In this document: positions 59,369 to 64,000 of the stretch, in pieces
Numbering within the stretch: position 1 is the first letter of the stretch
Layout of the letters: every line of letters starts with the position of its first letter
From: Basidiobolus meristosporus CBS 931.73
Taxonomy: Eukaryota; Basidiobolomycota; Basidiobolomycetes; Basidiobolales; Basidiobolaceae
Assembly (NCBI GenBank): GCA_002104905.1
Contig: MCFE01000210.1
Coordinates: 1-64,000 of the forward strand
Direction: 5' to 3'
DNA: 64,000 nucleotides
Notes under the pieces: generated by a model
The model's input: the letters and a program-made list of their open reading frames with translations, nothing else
What the model was told of the DNA's origin: nothing
The model's database searches: none
Made by a program: the position numbers and the translations under genes

Positions 59369-60651
59369 TCATGTGGCTCGTGGATAATCAGTGTACCCCT
59401 TGCTCTTGTCGTTGTCCACTGCCAGATATAGAGTTCTCATATCGGTTATAGCAGACAACTCTTTACCATGCTGCAATCGCTCAACAAAGTCTGGGTTGGA
59501 AATATACGGTCTTGCAAATGCGACTGCATCAGCTTTGCCTTCTTCAACCCATTTCTCGCCTTCTTCGGGGCTGAAGTCACCATTGACAATGAAGAGGGAA
59601 TTCTTGATCAACGGTCTGAACACTTCATCGATGTTGATTGGAGTGCCACGGCCGGTTGGATCGAAGAATTGAAAATGACGCATTACCTGAATATAACCTA
59701 GCTTTCTTGAATCCAACTCCTTGATGAGCTGAGAATACAATGCTACCGCATCATCGTATTTCTCGCCCATATCATTATACCCGCCACTAGGGCTCAACTT
59801 GATCCCCACTCGGGAAGCACCCCAAATCTTGATGAAGCCATCTATAATCTCCAGTGCGAATCGAATGCGATTCTCGATGGAGCCACCATAGTTGTCCGTA
59901 CGTTTGTTCGAATGTTGCTCAAGAAATTGGGTTACCAAATAACCATTAGCTGCATGAAGCTCCACTCCGTCGAAACCTGCTGCTTTGGCATTTTCCGCAG
60001 CCTGGATATACAACTTCACGTAGTCCTGAGGATCCTCGATTGCTTCTGGTACAGAGTATCCGGGTGTACTATAAGAAATTCCACTTAGATACAAATTGTA
60101 AAAGTGCAAGATCCTGGACGAAATACCCATTCAATAGACGGAATTTCCCTCCGTTAGCTGCTATGGCAGAAGGTGCAGGTGGTGGTACTCCACAATTATG
60201 CAATACGTGTGCTGCTCTACCAAGATGCCATAGCTGAGCCCAGATCAAGCCACCAGCATTATGTACGGCTTTAGTAACCTTTTTCCTATACAGAACATTT
60301 TAGAAGTGGCTCCCATTACCAAAGACAAGGTCATGATTCATTTACCACCCCTCGATTTGTTTGGAGTTCCAGATACCGGGTGCTTCGGGCCACTCAGTTC
60401 CCTGAGGCTCAATGAGAGTGCCTTCAGATAACACCAAGCCAGCCCCAGCGCGTTGGGCATAGTACTCGGCATTCATTTCCGTTGGATAAATATTACGATT
60501 ACGGGTCATGGAAGCCATGATTATCCTATTAGCGAAGCATGAATGATAGTGGGCAGTAATTAGCAGTAGTTGCTCTACAGTACCGATTCTTGAGTTGAAG
60601 ATCACCCAGTTGAACGGGTTTGAATAGTGCGGGGAATAAAGCTTTCGACAT
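59369..60651 (-). CDS. Old-yellow-enzyme family NADH:flavin oxidoreductase
   Basis: Four exons: 60651-60584, 60525-60346, 60285-60127, 60068-59369, in frame, 368 residues, near the family length. Starts MSKALFPALFKPVQLGDLQL, then KNRIIMASMTRNR; QLWHLGRAAH; the substrate-binding GVELHAANGYLVTQF with His/Asn pair; RTDNYGGSIENR; and FMN-binding VNGDFS plus AFARPYISNPDF. FMN-dependent ene-reductase that uses NADPH to reduce activated alkenes. No targeting signal seen. The short introns carry TAG acceptors. Confidence 0.92.
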
Positions 60652-61116
60652 CAGTGAGTACCTGTGGAATACTAAGCAGCCAGTGTGGTATATATACCCA
60701 AAATGCTTACTAAATCCTGCTTACGGTAGGTGGCACAGTTTCAGTACGTAGTCACTGATCCGATTGGCTTAGAATATTAGTAATCGCCATTACTTCGCGA
60801 ACAATGCTCGTCAACATACCCTCCATGCCATCTCTGCTCACAATCTGCATGAAGTGTTGACGTGTCCCAACAACCCATTTGCTGGAAAGAAACAACAGAC
60901 TAGCTAATAATAGTATCTTCAACCGGTAACGTACGGAAAGCAGATAATGGGTACAATTGTATCAAATGAGGTCAGCGCAGAATAAATACAGATAAATGGC
61001 AGAGAATAAGCAGGCTTATATCTGGTGAGAATTAACAGAGAAGTTTATTTCGAATGGGAATGGTCAACACTACCGGCAGAAAATCATGGAAACAAGTCGA
61101 TGATTTGTAAGCAATC
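60652..61116. other. Spacer upstream of the OYE gene
   Basis: A TATATATA element near 60690 on the minus strand can serve the OYE gene. Nothing else recognised. Confidence 0.5.
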
Positions 61117-61818
61117 TTATAGTCTCGCAGACACTGCCTGTGTATTATCGATTTTGGCACGGGTGGATTTGGTGGAGGTTTTCTGTTTGAATTCTCTCCT
61201 CACCTGAATAAAGTACGAATCGCCCAGGCGAGTGGATTCCGGCCAGGGATAAGGCGTGCGCTTCCCAGTCTCCCCCCATCCATACCGTTTGTACAATTGC
61301 AATATATCCTGGCGAACGTTAAGTACATATCCTACAGCCGCGTTGCACTTCAAAACTTTGCGAGAAAAGTTCGTGGAAAAGACCCCTAATTTGTCGGCAA
61401 TCTTGAAACCGCGGAATGAAGGGTCAACTGCCAACTTGGAATTGGTGCTCTCGTTAATGCTAGGGTCGTAGAGAACTTCAACACAGCCTACAATACGAGT
61501 TTCGCTTGTAATCGGATGGTGATACTCCGCAACGAATAGGTACGACAACGGATTTTCGAGCAACTCGATGATTTGGTCAAGTGTTAATCTCTCTTTGACG
61601 ATCAATTTCCCATCCTCCTCCCATGTGGTTTCTAAGTAAATTCAACGTTAGTCGAGATGCATTTACGAGGGAAACAGGTAGAAATCACCTTCATAGAAGC
61701 ACTTGAAAAGCAGGGCATGAACATCTTTTGCGAGATGTACATCTCTCCATGTGAGTCGGCGAACAAGGATCGAGTATTCAGTAATAAGAGGATCACTAAG
61801 AGCTGCTTCCACGGACAT
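61117..61818 (-). CDS. GNAT-like N-acetyltransferase
   Basis: Two exons, 61818-61689 and 61631-61117, intron 57 nt with CTAAC branch site, in frame, 214 residues. The order of RRLTWRDVHLAKDVHALLF (helix 1), SYLFVAEY (strand), IVGCVEVLYD (strand 4), LAVDPSFRGFKIADKLGVFS (acetyl-CoA pyrophosphate loop, Q/RxxGxG/A-like RGFKIA) and YVLNVRQDILQLYKRYGW (strand and helix) fits the GNAT fold. Substrate unknown. The acceptor-lysine or small-molecule target cannot be read from sequence. Confidence 0.75.
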
Positions 61819-63070
61819 TTCACTGATGAATTTGTATACTGAAAGAATCCTGAGGGACTTGGCTGTCAACACCTTCCAATCTCCGTATTTAACTGAAAAC
61901 CATCATAGCTTTGGACGTTAAATGTTGGGGCCAAACTTGCTTTTCTTTTGTTGGGGTCTAAAGGTTACTGCAAAGATGAGATGAAAGTAACGTTTGCCCA
62001 TAGCACAAAAAGCACAAATCACTTTAGCGAACACTATCTACCAGCATCAACAGCCAAATCGCAATTTTCTGTCAAACTTGGAGTCGTACATGGATTTCTG
62101 GAAGCGTCCGCCACAGTTTTCCAGATTGCTTGTACGTTTAATGAGGAGCCAATCACTCCTGCGGTTTCTTATGGTTAACATACAACTAGTTGACTATTAT
62201 CTATCTAACAATCTGGTTTCTCTTTCCTTGCCGATTGTGTGGATGAAATATTATATGATGGCAGGAATGCTATATTAAACGCTGGTTTGTTTGGTACGAA
62301 GAGCAAAATACAACTCCTGGACACAGTTAATGCTGAAATGTGTAACCGTGGGTGGTAGTACTATTTGGGGATATTAGGAAACACACGAGGAGAGTTGCTG
62401 ATAGATTGACTTAATAACCATTCGGTCTCACTATGTGGTTGTGGTATTAAAGTAACACCACGCATGAACTGGAACAAATAAGGTGGCTATATTCCAGTCT
62501 CTGCACATCCATAATGTTTGTATTTGCAATTGGATTGATGAACCCTGAGAGCAAATCCCATCGCAGCATTGGGGAATCTATTGACCTTCACTCCCCCTCC
62601 CTAGCTGAAGTTAGGCAAAAAATTAGATTGCTTGTTTAAATGTAATTCGCGTTTAAATCCCGCTTTCCATGGAAATGTTTGAACTTGCCACAATTATGTA
62701 ACTTGTTTGTGAATAACAATCAACGACCAATCAACGCAATATTTGCTCTAAAATTGATAGCCTGATCTCTTTGTTCTGAAAGGGTGAATTGTGTCGTATT
62801 CGACGTATCTATCTCAATTATCAAAATTTACAATGGAACCAGTCATATTCTATTTACATTACTCGATTCTAGTCAACTTTCCTTCCAAATGGATACATTT
62901 CTTATATATACCCAAACGCCGTGACGAGGCCCGGTGTTTTTTTCTTCTTTAGAGCAAGAACCATAACTCGTTTAACCCAATCACTTGTGTGAGTCATTAA
63001 TTATCCCTAAAGCCATACTTAATCTACTTTAACCACAGCGTGTAAAACAGTGCTGCAAAGGCTTGAACTG
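61819..63070. other. Intergenic region
   Basis: 1.25 kb with no supported gene. A TATATATA at about 62903-62910 lies about 160 nt before the ankyrin-gene ATG. A 94-codon frame at 61994-62278 begins with TTG and has no recognisable domain. Confidence 0.55.
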
Positions 63071-64000
63071 ATGGAAGTTGATACTGATATTGCGTACAGC
63101 CAGAGACCCACCTACTGCGAAGGGTTCCCAAAGCAATTTTCTGCTCCCTCGGACAGTTCTTCAGAACCAGAGCTCATCTCCTGTTCATCCAGCTATCGCT
63201 TATCCAACAATTCGAGCCTGGGGCCCAGAACTCCAGATAGTGATAGGAGGCCTGACATATGGGGGTATGCGACTGAAGAAGAGTTTGCGCAAGCTATGCG
63301 CTTCTCCCCGCCAAAATTCGATAAAAACGGGGAACTAGGAATTGAACGAAGTTTTGACAAACTTTCCTTTTCTATCGGTCGTAACGCAACTCGCCCCTCT
63401 GATGGTGATGACATATTCTCTTGTCCTACCTCAGATAACATCGATCTATCTGATCCATTTGAAAGCGAGGAAGAAATCTTGGCTCAGACATGTCTAACTA
63501 GAGAACAAAAATGCCAAAAACTAACGCATATTTTAAGGCGAGCATCGTCTAACGGGGATTCGAAAAGAGTGAGCAAATTGCTAGAAATCGCCAAGGACTA
63601 CGTCGATATCAATGGTCAGGATGAGGATGGCACTACACCGCTCATCCATTCGGCGTGCTGGGGTTATCTAGAGGTAGCATATGCTCTTCTTGAAGCAGGC
63701 GCTGACCCTGATGCACAAGATAAGTGTATGTATACCAGCTCTAGTTGGACGCGGTCATAATAGATGTTAGTGCTAATCCCTCTTGAATGAATATAGCGGG
63801 TTGGACTGCGTTGATGTGGGCAACAAACAACCATCATGATGGTATTGTTGCTACGTTGGTAGACCATGGTGCTTCGACCGCCTCCAAATCGACCAAAGGG
63901 CGTACGGTTCTAGACTTCGCGAACCGCGGCTCAAATAGCGACACTTTCCAGAGTCAAAGGATCTTGGAAATTCTGACGGATCCTCGTGACGGCTCCAGTA
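63071..64000 (+). CDS. Ankyrin-repeat protein, 5' part (continues beyond window)
   Basis: First ATG of the frame at 63071 (the frame opens at a GTG at 63050). Exon 1 (63071-63725) codes an acidic, Ser-rich N terminus (to about 170), then one ankyrin repeat (DEDGTTPLIHSACWGYLEVA YALLEAGADPDAQDK split by one gap here). An intron of 71 nt (GTATGT donor, CTAAT branch) leads to exon 2 from 63797 with a second repeat (GWTALMWATNNHHDGIVATL) and a GRTVLDF continuation to the edge. The repeat pair plus this N terminus is like fungal ankyrin/DIL-domain proteins; the DIL part would be outside, so this is a guess. Confidence 0.75.

Noticed and set aside
61994-62278. 94-codon plus-strand frame (YMDFWKRPPQF region)
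   Set aside because: Starts with TTG, no domain, no promoter or splice signals that would extend it.

Overview
The window reads as nuclear DNA of a fungus. It carries a velvet-domain gene (a fungal-specific family), the GATOR1/SEACIT subunit Iml1, a PSTAIRE kinase of the Pho85/Cdk5 type, a Num1/Mcp5-like cortical PH-domain protein, a secreted dipeptidyl-peptidase 5-like enzyme, and histones H3 and H4. Most introns are 50-77 nt with CTAAC-like branch sites, and several genes have clear TATA boxes. I cannot fix the lineage; an early-diverging (zygomycete-type) fungus is a guess only.

1-13.7 kb is one very large minus-strand gene for a secreted surface protein. It starts at 13706 with a signal peptide and runs off the left edge after at least about 4,550 residues. 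From the N terminus it has five cysteine-rich chitin-binding-like modules, one short intron, four more modules on proline-rich linkers, a His/Ser/Lys-rich stalk, another module, about 125 copies of a 16-residue His/Glu/Lys repeat, and a Thr/Val-rich stalk of 38-residue repeats. Because the repeat units are multiples of 3 bp, other frames are also open for long distances, so the true frame is easy to miss.

13.8-15.9 kb has no gene I can support. 15.9-29.0 kb is a nest of Ty1/copia retrotransposons. A young copy (17046-21730, 349-bp LTRs differing at about one base, 5-bp target duplication) sits inside an older inverted copy. A second, more decayed copy lies at 23876-28520 and is followed by an inverted LTR/leader fragment. 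The primer-binding site matches the anticodon arm of initiator tRNA-Met, as in the half-tRNA-primed group that includes Drosophila copia and yeast Ty5.

29.4-64 kb is gene-dense. In order it holds: a DUF2421/fusaric-acid-resistance-like membrane protein (-); a small secreted His/Cys-rich protein (-); a PI-PLC X-domain protein (+); a Num1/Mcp5-like protein (+); histone H4 (+) and H3 (-), converging; a Pho85-like CDK (-); Iml1 (-); ribosomal protein eS27 (+); a SET-domain protein with an apparent signal peptide (-); a DPP5-like peptidase (+); a possible small single-pass membrane protein (-); a velvet protein (+); glyoxylate/hydroxypyruvate reductase (+); an old-yellow-enzyme homologue (-); a GNAT-like protein (-); and the 5' part of an ankyrin-repeat gene (+). 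Exon joins were worked out by hand from splice signals and frame and are not backed by transcripts. Nutrient signalling genes (Iml1, the Pho85-like CDK) are neighbours, next to a ribosomal-protein gene, but I see no evidence for a functional cluster.
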